64,000 nucleotides of DNA from Flavobacteriaceae bacterium (GCA_024643425.1 JAHEMY010000003.1:1-64000); one strand, 5' to 3'. Shown: positions 37,309 through 47,195, counted from the stretch's first letter. Notes: a model not told the origin generated them from the letters alone. Translations and numbers: made by a program.

Positions 37309-39864
37309 TTAGAACAGAACTTGAACCGAGAAATTGGGGGTAAACCCTAAACTCGATTCTTCGATTCGATTGATGTCCGAATCAATATCAGCTGGGTCTT
37401 CAAGTGCGTAACGGATGTTCAAAGTGTTGTCTTGATTCGTCATATTGAGCAAGGCCAAATTGAACACAGCATCAACCTTGCTAGAAATTTTCCAAAGGTA
37501 TTCTGCCGAAAAATCCACTCGGAGGTAATCATTTAAACGCTCTTCATTAGGATCGCTGTAATCGATGGTTAGAAAGCCTTCTCCAAAAATAGGCGGGGCA
37601 TCGGTTTTCGGAACGGTATAAGGCCTTCCCGAATGCCAATTTAGGCCCAAAGCAAATTTAAATGCATTCCAGTTATACGATGAGGCGACGGTAAGGGTAT
37701 GTCGAACATCGATATTATTAGGAAATTCACTGGGCGTAAAAGAGGTGAAGTCATAATCGTTCTTCCCAAAACCATAACTCATCCAAATACTAAGATCTGA
37801 GATTTTCTTGTTGATGGTAAATTCGGCTCCGGTGACGGAATAATTCCCGAGGGCGGTTTCAAATTGAAACTGGTTTTGAAATCCCTGACTTTTACTGGTA
37901 ATGTTCTCCACATTTTTAATGAAACCTTCGAGATTTATAAACCACCCTTTTTTATGGTAGAGGAACCCTAATGAGGCTTGTCGACTTTTTTTGATGGGAA
38001 CGTCATTGTTGTTTGCCAAAACCCACCTGCGTTTTTCAATCCCCAAAAAATCACTTTGTAGATCGATGCGTTGTGTTAACGTCTGGCTTTTAAATTCTCC
38101 AAGTACTTCCAAAGCAAACCCGGGCAATAATTCCTGGTACACATAAAGTCTTGGTTCGACCAAAACCTCGCTAAATTTTTCAAAGTAATTGCCTCGTACG
38201 CCCGCATCGATTCTAGTTTTTTTATTGTCTGTGCGATATATTAAGTTTCCATATGCAATATGGGATCGAAGTACATTCTTTTCATAATCCCTAAAGCGTG
38301 GTAAATTCACGTCTTGGATATTAGAGATTCCAATTTCGGAGAAATGATACCCCGATTTGAGTTCGAAGAGATTTGATAATCTTAGTTTGGTGTCAAGTTT
38401 TGCTTCAAGATCCAGTACTTGGTTTTCCTGATTAATTTCTTGAAAAGTAAAGATGTCTTGATTTACGGCCTTTAATAGGTAATGGGTCGCCTGGATAGCA
38501 AGGTTTGTTTCGAAACGATCGGTCCATTCCCGTTCCCAAGATATACCGGCTGCCTCACTTTTCTGTTCGAGTCGACTGGTTTCCTCACTTTCTAGAAGTC
38601 GTTCCGAAAATTCAAAGTGGTTTTCCATAGCGATGAAGTTGACCCGGACCCGATCTTTTTCGGTTGGATCCCAAAGTACTTTTCCTCCCACATCGAAGAA
38701 ATAAAAGTCTTCTTGGAATAAGACTTCGGTAAAGGATTCTGAATTTTGGTTGTTGGTGATTTCGGTATCTTGAAAGATACGGTCGGAAAAATTAGAATAT
38801 ACGGGCGACTGAAAGATTCCGTTGATAGAAGACCGTCCGGAAATTTGAAGTCCTACTTTTTCGTTGATGGGAAGTTCCAGAAACGCATTGGCATTGATAA
38901 GGTTTGCGCCAATACCTCCTCTAAAATTTTTAGCGATATCGTTGTTTGAAGCCATTGAAATTACTCCTGAAACACTTTCTCCAAATCGGGCAGGAGTACC
39001 ATTTTTATAAACCGTTAAGTCTTTCGTAAGGTTTGGGTTAAATGCAGAGATTAAGCCAAAAAAGTGCCCAATTTGATACATGCGAAGGCCTTCCCATAAG
39101 ATTAAATTCTCGTCGTTGGTTCCTCCTCGTATGTTAATGGTAGATATGGTTTCGTTGATGCTTTCAACCCCGGGAAGGGCTTGTGCTATTTGCAATACAT
39201 CATTTTCCGTTTGACCCGGAAGTAATCCAAAGTTATTTGTATTGAGACTAGTAGAGCCGTCAACATTCCGATTGATTCCCTTTACCAAGATTCCACTTAT
39301 GAGCACCTCATTTAAACTTGAAATGGATGGAAGCATCAAGAGTTTGGGAACATCTTTTGAGAGTTCTGCCCCTGAAATAACCAAGGTGTGAAACCCTATA
39401 TGGCTAATTTGTATTTCGTTATTGGCATATTGTTTTGGGATGAAAAACCTTCCGTTTTTATCTGAAACAGTATTAAACTGAGCTCCTGTTACGGAAACCG
39501 AAGCATTTTCAAGGGGTTCGCCCGAACCATTGTCTATAATATACGCTCCAAGGGTATTCGGTTCATTTCGGACCTTAGCCACCGAATAATAGCGATCACT
39601 AATTTTTTCAAAGTGAAATGCCGTATTGCTATTCAGGTATTGTATGGATTCCTCCAAATTGAGGGTTTCAGACGGAGGAGTGATCATGTAATCCGAGACT
39701 TCATCAATCACGTAGGAAAATAAAATCTCGTGTGCCCGTTCTAAATTTAGAATGACCTTATACAAAGAGACCTCTGTTTCGTTTTGCGCATTCGAAGTGA
39801 ACGATGCTAAAAATAAAAATAGGCCAAATAGGAATAAAAGTGGTTTAGTTGCTGTTTTTGGCAT
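37309..39864 (-). CDS. FecA-like TonB receptor with N-terminal signalling domain (module 1)
   Basis: An 851-residue outer-membrane receptor. In order: signal peptide (to about residue 26); secretin/TonB short N-terminal signalling domain (about 30-97, VILNLERAHEILFSYVID...); carboxypeptidase-regulatory-like domain (about 104-185, LENASVSVTGAQFNTVSDKN); plug (NIRGGTNDENLILWEGLRMY); 22-strand-type barrel ending in Phe. The signalling domain contacts a FecR anti-sigma factor in known systems. fecR is immediately upstream and overlaps it by 20 nt. No SusD partner exists. The ligand is unknown; there is no siderophore gene nearby. Clearly paralogous to the receptor of module 2. Confidence 0.93.
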   Translation of the reverse strand: MPKTATKPLLFLFGLFLFLASFTSNAQNETEVSLYKVILNLERAHEILFSYVIDEVSDYMITPPSETLNLEESIQYLNSNTAFHFEKISDRYYSVAKVRNEPNTLGAYIIDNGSGEPLENASVSVTGAQFNTVSDKNGRFFIPKQYANNEIQISHIGFHTLVISGAELSKDVPKLLMLPSISSLNEVLISGILVKGINRNVDGSTSLNTNNFGLLPGQTENDVLQIAQALPGVESINETISTINIRGGTNDENLILWEGLRMYQIGHFFGLISAFNPNLTKDLTVYKNGTPARFGESVSGVISMASNNDIAKNFRGGIGANLINANAFLELPINEKVGLQISGRSSINGIFQSPVYSNFSDRIFQDTEITNNQNSESFTEVLFQEDFYFFDVGGKVLWDPTEKDRVRVNFIAMENHFEFSERLLESEETSRLEQKSEAAGISWEREWTDRFETNLAIQATHYLLKAVNQDIFTFQEINQENQVLDLEAKLDTKLRLSNLFELKSGYHFSEIGISNIQDVNLPRFRDYEKNVLRSHIAYGNLIYRTDNKKTRIDAGVRGNYFEKFSEVLVEPRLYVYQELLPGFALEVLGEFKSQTLTQRIDLQSDFLGIEKRRWVLANNNDVPIKKSRQASLGFLYHKKGWFINLEGFIKNVENITSKSQGFQNQFQFETALGNYSVTGAEFTINKKISDLSIWMSYGFGKNDYDFTSFTPSEFPNNIDVRHTLTVASSYNWNAFKFALGLNWHSGRPYTVPKTDAPPIFGEGFLTIDYSDPNEERLNDYLRVDFSAEYLWKISSKVDAVFNLALLNMTNQDNTLNIRYALEDPADIDSDINRIEESSLGFTPNFSVQVLF

Positions 39865-40750
39865 AGAGCATCACTTCATTGTCTTCAATTTTAAATTCCA
39901 ATTGTAGGGGCTCACAAATAGTTCGGAGGGCAACATTCAAATCTTTATGGGTAAAGCTTCCTGTGAATCTTTTATTCACCACACTTTGGTTGTTTATTTT
40001 AATGGGATATTGGCGCTGCAACTCATCCAATACGGCAGATAATGAAGCATTTTCGAATGTGCTTTCATAATGAATCCAAGAAGGAGCTCCTTCCGTAGTT
40101 GTTTCCAAGGCAATTAATTGATTGTTTTGAACTCTCAAATAGGTCCCGGCAGGAACTTTCACCAACGTATCTTGATACGCAACGCTCACCAAGCCTTCAA
40201 AGCATTTCACATAAAACTGAGAGCCGCGAGCAAAGACATTGAATTGTGTTCCCAACACCGAAACAACACCTTGTTCAGTGTGCACACTAAATTTTTTACC
40301 CTTTTGAACTTTAAAATAAGCTTCACCATGAAGCTCGAGGTCTCGATGGTCGTCCCAATCCTTTTCGCTAAACGAAATTTCAGACAATGCATTTAACACT
40401 ACTTCCGATTGATCGGGTAGCGAAAACGATTCTCTCTGAGCTATTTCAGTAGAAAAATTGGTATTGCTGTTACTTAAAAATAAGTAGGTGGTAACCACGA
40501 GTACAACAACGGCCGCAACCCTTAAAAATATGTTTAAAGGATTCAACCTACGCACTTGAGGCTGCAAAGGCAATCTGCCTCGAATCGCTTCTATATTAGT
40601 ATCCGCGCTAAATTCTGGAAGTTGGAATCCGGGAGTGGCTTCCGCAATTTTTATGTAAGAGGCATATTCTGAATCTGTCTTCAGCCGATTTATTTCTTCA
40701 GCAGTAGCAGTACCATTCAAAAATTTATGCAATATGTAGTTTTTGTCCAT
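39845..40750 (-). CDS. FecR-family anti-sigma factor (module 1)
   Basis: A 301-residue inner-membrane protein. A cytoplasmic sigma-binding part covers residues 1-70. One transmembrane helix follows (about 73-92, FLRVAAVVVLVVTTYLFL). The periplasmic FecR domain contains ESFSLPDQSEVVLNALSEIS, HGEAYFKVQ and SVLGTQFNVFARG. The C-terminal DUF4974/STN-like domain (about 232-301) is expected to touch the receptor's signalling domain. It transmits ligand binding to the sigma factor. Its 3' end overlaps the receptor gene by 20 nt. The promoter-like element GGTAGG-N17-TGTT lies in the gap before it. Confidence 0.95.
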   Translation of the reverse strand: MDKNYILHKFLNGTATAEEINRLKTDSEYASYIKIAEATPGFQLPEFSADTNIEAIRGRLPLQPQVRRLNPLNIFLRVAAVVVLVVTTYLFLSNSNTNFSTEIAQRESFSLPDQSEVVLNALSEISFSEKDWDDHRDLELHGEAYFKVQKGKKFSVHTEQGVVSVLGTQFNVFARGSQFYVKCFEGLVSVAYQDTLVKVPAGTYLRVQNNQLIALETTTEGAPSWIHYESTFENASLSAVLDELQRQYPIKINNQSVVNKRFTGSFTHKDLNVALRTICEPLQLEFKIEDNEVMLYAKNSN

Positions 40751-40776
40751 GATCTAATTTTCAATCTCACTACTGT

Positions 40777-40803
40777 AACAGTTAAAGAGCACTTTACCCT
40801 ACC
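40777..40803 (-). promoter_or_regulatory. Candidate ECF promoter of fecR-receptor, module 1
   Basis: Minus strand: GGTAGGGTAAA (40803-40793), 8 nt, then TAACTGTT; TGTT occupies 40780-40777. The same 11-base block and the TAnCTGTT block, equally spaced, recur before the lipoprotein gene of this module. It lies inside the 56-nt gap between sigma and fecR. Confidence 0.7.
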
Positions 40804-40806
40804 TAA

Positions 40807-41310
40807 TTATATTTCTTCGATTTCATTTCGAAGGGATGCCAACGCCTGACTCATTCTTTTTTCCACGGCTTTAACCGAAATATCAAGTATCTCCGCAATT
40901 TCTGCATATTTTTTTCCTTCAATACGATTCATTAAAAATGCGGTTCGTTGCGCTTCGGTTAAATTGGCAATGGCCGTTTGGAGTTTTTTATGAAATTGCT
41001 TTTCTTCTAATATATATTCCGGGGATTGCTCATTTATTTTATGAGGTTGCAATTGGGCATGTTTCAGCACCACTTTTTTGTGAGCGACCTCATTTAAAAA
41101 CATATTATTGGCTACGGTGTAGAGAAAAGACTTTGCTTTTTCTTGGGTGACTTTGGCGCAATTCTGCCATAGCTTAATGAATGCTTCTTGAACAAGATCA
41201 TCTGCTTGGGCGGCATCTCCACATTTATAATAGATAAAATGGTAAATGGGCTTTCCCCAAATAGCATGTAAATCGTTAAATATTTTCTCCGAACAAACGT
41301 CCTTAGCCAT
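40807..41310 (-). CDS. ECF sigma-70 factor (FecI-like), module 1
   Basis: A 167-residue sigma factor with region 2 (AQADDLVQEAFIKLWQNC) and region 4 helix-turn-helix (YAEIAEILDISVKAVEKRMS), no other domains. It would redirect RNA polymerase when FecR is stimulated. First gene of sigma-fecR-receptor; the candidate target promoters lie just after it and upstream of the divergent lipoprotein. Paralogous to the module 2 sigma along its whole length. Confidence 0.95.
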   Translation of the reverse strand: MAKDVCSEKIFNDLHAIWGKPIYHFIYYKCGDAAQADDLVQEAFIKLWQNCAKVTQEKAKSFLYTVANNMFLNEVAHKKVVLKHAQLQPHKINEQSPEYILEEKQFHKKLQTAIANLTEAQRTAFLMNRIEGKKYAEIAEILDISVKAVEKRMSQALASLRNEIEEI

Positions 41311-41358
41311 ATAGCATATTTAATACCCTCTAATTTATATAAAAAAATAATGAATCGA

Positions 41359-41385
41359 GGGTAGGGTAAATTTTATTCTACCTGT
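41359..41385 (+). promoter_or_regulatory. Candidate ECF promoter of the lipoprotein genes, module 1
   Basis: GGTAGGGTAAA (41359-41369), 8 nt, TACCTGTT with TGTT at 41382-41385. The distance from the first G to the ATG is 55 nt, identical to module 2. Matches the element before fecR of the same module. Confidence 0.7.
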
Positions 41386-41413
41386 TTTACCATTAAACGA
41401 ATACAATTAAATT

Positions 41414-43192
41414 ATGAACCCAATGAATTACTTACGAATTATTGCCGTGTTTGCCGCGATGCTTTTTTTAGGTTCTTGTCAGAAAGAAGAAAGAGAGTTT
41501 ATCGACGACACTACGAATGAAGAAACCTTCACGGCCGGATCAGATCTTACGCGTATTTTATTAAGTGCGTCACAAAATGATGGAACATTAGACAACCTTA
41601 TCGATGGAAGTAGTTGTATCGCCATTACATACCCCACACAGGTAGTTGCCAATGGACAAAGCATTACCTTAAATTCTATCGATGATATTAGTTTGGTTGA
41701 AGCAATTTTTGATCAATTTCCGGGGGATAGCGATCAATTGGAAATTATTTTTCCAATTACGGTTGTTACCGAAGCATTTGATGAAATTTTAGTGGAAAGT
41801 CAAACTGCCTTTGATAGTATCGTGGCGGCTTGTGAGAACAACATTGTGGATACCTATACCTGTGTGGATTTTGTTTACCCAATAAGTTGTTTTATTTACA
41901 ACGCATCCAACGAACAAACCAATACGGTAACCCTAAATAACGATTACGAGTGGTTTGAATACTTAAACTACTTGCAATCGGGTATTTACGTGGCTATCGA
42001 TTATCCAATGACGGTAATTGTGAATGGTGAAACCATTGTAGTGAATACCAATCAAGAATTGAACACCGCAATTTCTAGTGCAAATTGTTCCAATGGAGGA
42101 GGTGGTGGCAACCCAAGTGATTTTGAGAATATTATTACTACAGGAGTCTGGTATGTGACTTATTTCTTTGACGATTTTGATGAAACTTCCGATTTTGCTT
42201 CTTACGAATTCTCCTTTGCTAGTGACGGAACTGCAAATGCTTCGAATACTACAGGAAACACCCCAGGAACTTGGGATTATTATTTGGACAGCGGCGTAGA
42301 GAAAGTAGACCTTTTCTTTGGAGTAGTGAGTCCGCTGGATGAACTTGATGAAGATTGGGATATTTTAGAAGCTACAGAAGCTATTATAAGACTGCGACAT
42401 GAAAGTAGTGATGGTAGTTTGGATTATGTCACCTATGAACGAGATCCTTATACCGGCGGTGGCGGTGGAGGAGGAGTGAATCCTTTTATCACTGAAATTA
42501 CTGCAGGTTCTTGGTTTGTGAATTTGTTGGAAGACGACGGAACCGATGAGACTTGTGATTATGTGAGCTATGAATTCACCTTTAACGTGAACGGAACAGT
42601 TGCCGCGGTAAGTGATACCAATACCAAAAACGGTTTTTGGTCGGCTCTAGATGATAGTAGCGGTTTAGATTTAGTACTTAGTTTTGAGCTTAGCGGAAAC
42701 GATGATCCGTTCGAAGATCTAAACGACGACTGGGATGTAACCAATTACACTTCTTCCATCATACAACTTATCGATGTGAGTGGTGGCGGTGGTGGCACCG
42801 ATTACTTGAACTTTGGCAGAGATCCATACACAGGATGTGGTGGCGGTGGCGGAGGTTCCGATTTAACCGATATCCTACTTAACGGACCTTGGTTTGTGGG
42901 CACTTATCTCGACGATGGTGTGGATGAAACCTACGATTACTATGGATACAATATCACCTTTTCGAGCGACAATACTGTGGTTGCTGAAAATGGAGTAAAT
43001 ACTATAAATGGTACCTGGAGCGTTATAGGAAGCACAGATCTTGACTTAGTTCTAGATTTTGGAACTCAAATTCCATTCGATGAATTCAACGACGACTGGG
43101 ATGTGTTATCTTATACTACTACAACCATCAACCTGCAGGATGTAAGCGGTGGAGGTGGCGGAACCGACACCTTGATCCTTGAAAAACTTTAA
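41414..43192 (+). CDS. Large lipoprotein: four YP repeats plus three tandem DWD domains
   Basis: A 592-residue lipoprotein (lipobox LGSC, Cys22). Residues about 45-225 hold four beta-repeat units with the pattern hydrophobic-x-(Y/F)P...NG...: CIAITYPTQVVANGQ, LEIIFPITVV, CVDFVYPISCF and YVAIDYPMTVIVNGE. Then three homologous domains of about 110 residues (236-346, 357-472, 482-592), joined by Gly-runs. Each contains W(Y/F)V, D-DET or DETxD, Y-FTF, GT/GFW and a D-DWD motif. They look like small lipocalin-like beta-barrels, very acidic. Not assigned to any family I know. It is probably surface-exposed and works with the receptor of module 1. Confidence 0.85.
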   Translation: MNPMNYLRIIAVFAAMLFLGSCQKEEREFIDDTTNEETFTAGSDLTRILLSASQNDGTLDNLIDGSSCIAITYPTQVVANGQSITLNSIDDISLVEAIFDQFPGDSDQLEIIFPITVVTEAFDEILVESQTAFDSIVAACENNIVDTYTCVDFVYPISCFIYNASNEQTNTVTLNNDYEWFEYLNYLQSGIYVAIDYPMTVIVNGETIVVNTNQELNTAISSANCSNGGGGGNPSDFENIITTGVWYVTYFFDDFDETSDFASYEFSFASDGTANASNTTGNTPGTWDYYLDSGVEKVDLFFGVVSPLDELDEDWDILEATEAIIRLRHESSDGSLDYVTYERDPYTGGGGGGGVNPFITEITAGSWFVNLLEDDGTDETCDYVSYEFTFNVNGTVAAVSDTNTKNGFWSALDDSSGLDLVLSFELSGNDDPFEDLNDDWDVTNYTSSIIQLIDVSGGGGGTDYLNFGRDPYTGCGGGGGGSDLTDILLNGPWFVGTYLDDGVDETYDYYGYNITFSSDNTVVAENGVNTINGTWSVIGSTDLDLVLDFGTQIPFDEFNDDWDVLSYTTTTINLQDVSGGGGGTDTLILEKL

Positions 43193-43230
43193 CCAAAAAA
43201 TAATATTATTAATTGAAAACCTCAGTAATT

Positions 43231-43740
43231 ATGAAAAAGACATTTTTAAAAACAATCGCCCTTTTTTCCCTTGCAATTGCCTTTGTAGCTTGTTCTTCGG
43301 GAGATGATCCGGCTCCTGATGACAACAATAATAACAATAATAACAATCAAACCAGTGCCGATATCACTACAGATATTGCTGAAACCGGTGCTTGGCGAAT
43401 CACAAGCTTTATTGATTCCGGTCAGGATGAGACTGCCGATTTTAACGGATATACCTTTACGTTTAATCCTAATGGAACCCTCATCGCTACTAATGGCTCT
43501 GATACCGTAACGGGCACATGGAGTGTGACTGACGATAGTTCGAATTCATCCAGCGACGACGATGGTAATTCGACCGATGACGACGATTTCAACATCTTCT
43601 TCCCGGTTCCTGAGTCGAATAAATTTGAAGACCTGAATGATGATTGGGATTTTGTTTCGGTATCGAATACAAAAATCGAATTGATTGATATAAGCGGAGG
43701 AAACGGTGGAACCGATTTGCTTACCTTTCAGAAAGTATAA
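43231..43740 (+). CDS. Small lipoprotein with one DWD domain
   Basis: A 169-residue lipoprotein: lipobox FVAC, an Asn-rich linker (eight consecutive Asn in a run after PAPDD), then one copy of the domain that is triplicated in the preceding gene. Shared elements are TGAWRITSFIDSGQDET, FNGYTFTFNPNGT, GTWSV, DLNDDWDF and a Gly-Gly-Thr-Asp end. The ATG at 43231 gives a proper lipoprotein signal; a TTG at 43213 is less likely. It follows the large lipoprotein by 38 nt, likely in one operon. Confidence 0.85.
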   Translation: MKKTFLKTIALFSLAIAFVACSSGDDPAPDDNNNNNNNNQTSADITTDIAETGAWRITSFIDSGQDETADFNGYTFTFNPNGTLIATNGSDTVTGTWSVTDDSSNSSSDDDGNSTDDDDFNIFFPVPESNKFEDLNDDWDFVSVSNTKIELIDISGGNGGTDLLTFQKV

Positions 43741-43758
43741 TCCTTTTTTTGCCCCAAG

Positions 43759-43790
43759 AAAAGTCCCGGATTTTATCCGGGATTTTTTTT
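43759..43790. terminator. Terminator between converging module 1 lipoprotein and module 2 receptor
   Basis: TCCCGGA (43764-43770), loop TTTTA, TCCGGGA (43776-43782), then eight T. It serves the plus strand, and may help on the minus strand through the A-rich left flank. Confidence 0.88.
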
Positions 43791-46284
43791 AATATAAAAC
43801 CCTTAATGAAAAATTGGGGGTAAAACGCAAAGCAAATTCATCAACTTCCTCCACAATTCCTTCATTGTTGATTCGGAAGAAATGATTGATCGCATTGGGC
43901 CGATCCAATAAATTCCAAATCGAAGCACCGGCAAATAATTCAAAATCCCCCATGGTAAATTTATAGGTTCCCGAGATATCCACCCGAACATAATCGTCTA
44001 TGTTTTCGGTGTTCGGACTGCCAAAATTGAGGTTTCCATCCACGATTTCGTTGCCTTCGACAAGTAAAGTGGTTGGCTTGCCGGAATGCCAATTAACCCC
44101 GGCCGAAATATTAAAGCGATTGAGGGAATAATCGATACCATAGGTGAAGGTATGTCGAATGTCGAGGTTGTTGCTGAATTCATCCGGGACAAGATCATTG
44201 AAGGTGTAATTGTTCTTCGAATACGAGTAGCTCAACCAAGTGTTGAACGTTTTGAAGCGTTTATTCATTAGAAAGTCTACACCAATGATGTTATACTCAC
44301 CATGCGTTTTTACGTTTTCAAATTGATTCTGAAACCCCTGACTTTGGGTCGTTATTCCTTCTACCTGCTTGATGTAGGGTTCTATGTTTACCAACCATCC
44401 TTTTCGGTTCACTGTAATCCCTGTCGATAATTGTTTGCTTTTTATAATGGGAATGCTGCCCGGTTTTGATAATACCCACCTGCGATTTTCCACACCGAGA
44501 AAATCATTTTGAAAATCGATGATTTGCGAGGTAGTCTGACTTTTCATTTCTCCTAGTATTTCAAAAGTGAAATATTTCAGAAAACGATGGTTGAAGCTCA
44601 AGCGTGGCTCGATCAACCATTCGTCGAATTTTCCAATGTGATTCACGCGAACTCCTGCGTTGAGAAGAGTATTCTGAGTGGGTTGATAATGAACTTCTGA
44701 AAACAAACTTTGGGTGCGCAACACTTGCTTATCGGTTCGCTCGAAAAAAGGATTGTTGATTTGCTCAAAATTGGTAATCCCGGTTTCGTTAAATTGATAT
44801 CCGGCAATAGCATCTATTTGATTACTTAAGGTGTAGTTTCCTTTCAATTTAATTCCAGATTCTCGAACTTTATTTTGTTGAATAAGACGTTGGTCGTTAA
44901 TTATATCAAAGTTGGTTGCTTGTAAAAGATAAGAACTACCATAAAATTGAGCTTCGGTATTAAATTTTGAATTCCATAGGCGTTGGTAATAAAAACCACT
45001 GGAAATATTCTCCTGCACAAGATCGCTTCCAAGAGATTGGGGAATTTCATTCACTGTTGCGTTCTCTAAAAACTGGAGTTCATTACCCATTAAAACGATA
45101 TTGGCTCTAAAACGGTCCTTTTCATTAGGATGAACTAACGCCCGAATACTTGTGTCGTAAAATGTAAAGGTATCATCCGAAGTAGAAAATGAACCTCCCA
45201 TAGAGGTTAACTCGGTATTTTGAAATGCTTTATCAAAATAGGAACTATACGTGGGTGTTTCAAACAAATTGTTGATTGATTTACGACCTGAAATTTGTAG
45301 GGATCCGATACCTCCCAGAGGAAGATCGGCAAAAGCATCGGCACTCAATAAATTTAGCCCCGCGCCAATCCTTAGTTTTTTTGTAATCTCTTTAGAACCC
45401 TCCATCGATAACACCCCTGAAACGCCATCGCCCAACGCAGCTGTCGTTCCATTTTTTATGAGGGTTAATTCTTCGGTAAGTTGTGGGTTAAAAGCAGAGA
45501 TAAGTCCGAAGAAATGCCCGTTTTGATACATTTTTATTCCGTCCCATAGGATGAGGTTTTGATCATTGGTGCCACCGCGAATGTTGAGGTAAGAAACGGT
45601 TTCATTCACACTTTGAATACCCGGTAATGCTTGAACAGTCAATAATACATCAGGTTCGATTAATCCGGGGAGAATATCAAATTCACTATAATTTACCGTT
45701 AAGGAACCGTTTAGATTCTTAGAGATACCCTTGGCGAGATAGTTGTTCAAGATGACGGTATTTAACACCTCTATTTTTGGGGTTAGATACACGGGCTGGC
45801 AGGGTGATTTCGTGAACGTAGCCCCCGGTAAACGCAGCGTGTTATAACCGGGATATTCAATAAGGACATTTTCATCAGAAGAATTCAACAATAGTGAAAA
45901 ATTCCCTTCAGAATCGGAAACAATCTGTTCATATGGTGATTGAACGAGCACTTGAGGAAATCCTTCTTTAGAAGTGTTATTGATGATGTTTCCACAAATG
46001 GAAATTATATCGTCTTTTTCACTAATTGCAATAAGGTTGTTTTCAACCTCAGTAAAATCAAAGAGGCTATTTTGCGAAAGATAAGGAAGCGCTTCGGAAA
46101 GTTTATTAAAGGATTTTGGTGTAATATAATAATTGGTAATATCGGAATCTCGAAAAGAAAAATTACACGAAAATTGAGCTTCAAGCTCTTCTATATAGGC
46201 GCGGAGGGGCGAACGCTCTTGAGCGTTTATTAGAAGTGTGAAAAAAAAAGTAAATAAAAAAAGTAGGCTCTTTTTTTTAGTCAC
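43789..46284 (-). CDS. FecA-like TonB receptor with N-terminal signalling domain (module 2)
   Basis: An 831-residue receptor with the same layout as module 1. Signal peptide (ends LLINAQ), signalling domain (about 27-95), carboxypeptidase-like domain (about 97-175), plug and barrel ending in Tyr. The plug segment NIRGGTNDQNLILWDGIKMY differs from module 1 by only a few residues, as does GHFFGLISAFNPQLTEEL. The signalling domain has diverged much more, as expected if each pairs with its own FecR. It overlaps the upstream fecR by 8 nt. Confidence 0.93.
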   Translation of the reverse strand: MTKKKSLLFLFTFFFTLLINAQERSPLRAYIEELEAQFSCNFSFRDSDITNYYITPKSFNKLSEALPYLSQNSLFDFTEVENNLIAISEKDDIISICGNIINNTSKEGFPQVLVQSPYEQIVSDSEGNFSLLLNSSDENVLIEYPGYNTLRLPGATFTKSPCQPVYLTPKIEVLNTVILNNYLAKGISKNLNGSLTVNYSEFDILPGLIEPDVLLTVQALPGIQSVNETVSYLNIRGGTNDQNLILWDGIKMYQNGHFFGLISAFNPQLTEELTLIKNGTTAALGDGVSGVLSMEGSKEITKKLRIGAGLNLLSADAFADLPLGGIGSLQISGRKSINNLFETPTYSSYFDKAFQNTELTSMGGSFSTSDDTFTFYDTSIRALVHPNEKDRFRANIVLMGNELQFLENATVNEIPQSLGSDLVQENISSGFYYQRLWNSKFNTEAQFYGSSYLLQATNFDIINDQRLIQQNKVRESGIKLKGNYTLSNQIDAIAGYQFNETGITNFEQINNPFFERTDKQVLRTQSLFSEVHYQPTQNTLLNAGVRVNHIGKFDEWLIEPRLSFNHRFLKYFTFEILGEMKSQTTSQIIDFQNDFLGVENRRWVLSKPGSIPIIKSKQLSTGITVNRKGWLVNIEPYIKQVEGITTQSQGFQNQFENVKTHGEYNIIGVDFLMNKRFKTFNTWLSYSYSKNNYTFNDLVPDEFSNNLDIRHTFTYGIDYSLNRFNISAGVNWHSGKPTTLLVEGNEIVDGNLNFGSPNTENIDDYVRVDISGTYKFTMGDFELFAGASIWNLLDRPNAINHFFRINNEGIVEEVDEFALRFTPNFSLRVLY

Positions 46285-47179
46285 TGCTAGTTGGTTTAAG
46301 CTTTACGGTATCTCCCTCAATTTGATAAGACAATTTAAGGGGAATTGTAATAGCTTGCAAGGCAGCTTCTAAATTTTTGTGTGAAAAGCTTGTGGTAATC
46401 AAGGTAGTTTTAAGCGAACCTTCATACAACAGGGTAACATTGAACTGTCGTTCAATTTCGTTCAGCACTTCTTGGAAAGGAATACTTTTGAAGTTCGAAC
46501 GGTTTTCAAGCCAAGTTGGCTTTATCTCGCTCGTTACAGCACGTTCGCTGGAATTGCCGTAGGCTCTAAATTCGTTTCCGGCAGGGAGCATTATTTTTTC
46601 ATCTTGGTATCGAACTTCAACCAAGCCTTCATAACAAATTACTTCAAAAAAATCTGCTCTAGATTTTACATTGAATTCAGTTCCTAAAACTGTGATAGTT
46701 CCGTTTGGGGTATGCACTGAAAATGCGCTTCCTTTGGCCACGTCAAAAAACGCCTCGCCTTTAAGCTCTAAAGAACGATTAGCATTCCAGCTTTCTTTTT
46801 GGTAGCTTACTTCCGACCCCGCATTTAATACAACACGGGAATCGTCGGGAAGTTGTAGGGAAATCTGTTCAGTATTGTGGGCAAAAAAAGTATCGGGTTG
46901 TTCATGAAAATATCCGTAATAAACACCAAGGCATACAATTAAGATTGCAGCGGCGCTTGACATCATACGTTTCCATGGATACACTTGTTTTTGAGTCTGC
47001 TTCTCCTTTAAAATTCGAGCGTAAACTTCTTCTTGTTCAAAGGTAGGAGCTTTGAATTTTTGAACCGCACGATCAATCTTCAAATAAGCACTAGAGGCGT
47101 CCAATTTCTCGAACGCCCTTAGCTCTTTCTCCTCAAGGCTGTGATTCAGCCAATTGATAATTAAATCTTCCTTTTTCAT
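46277..47179 (-). CDS. FecR-family anti-sigma factor (module 2)
   Basis: A 300-residue protein with a cytoplasmic N-terminus, one transmembrane helix (about 71-88, MMSSAAAILIVCLGVYYG), a FecR domain (SLQLPDDSRVVLNAGSEVSY, GEAFFDVAKGSAFSVHTPNG, TVLGTEFNVKSR) and a C-terminal DUF4974-like domain. Same role and order as module 1. Preceded by its own copy of the GGTAGG element in the 52-nt gap after sigma. Confidence 0.95.
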   Translation of the reverse strand: MKKEDLIINWLNHSLEEKELRAFEKLDASSAYLKIDRAVQKFKAPTFEQEEVYARILKEKQTQKQVYPWKRMMSSAAAILIVCLGVYYGYFHEQPDTFFAHNTEQISLQLPDDSRVVLNAGSEVSYQKESWNANRSLELKGEAFFDVAKGSAFSVHTPNGTITVLGTEFNVKSRADFFEVICYEGLVEVRYQDEKIMLPAGNEFRAYGNSSERAVTSEIKPTWLENRSNFKSIPFQEVLNEIERQFNVTLLYEGSLKTTLITTSFSHKNLEAALQAITIPLKLSYQIEGDTVKLKPTSSD

Positions 47180-47195
47180 GTCAATTCATGTATAA

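Noticed and set aside
43803-46233. Several short frames in and opposite the module 2 receptor gene
   Set aside because: All lie inside the receptor coding sequence and show no family signature.
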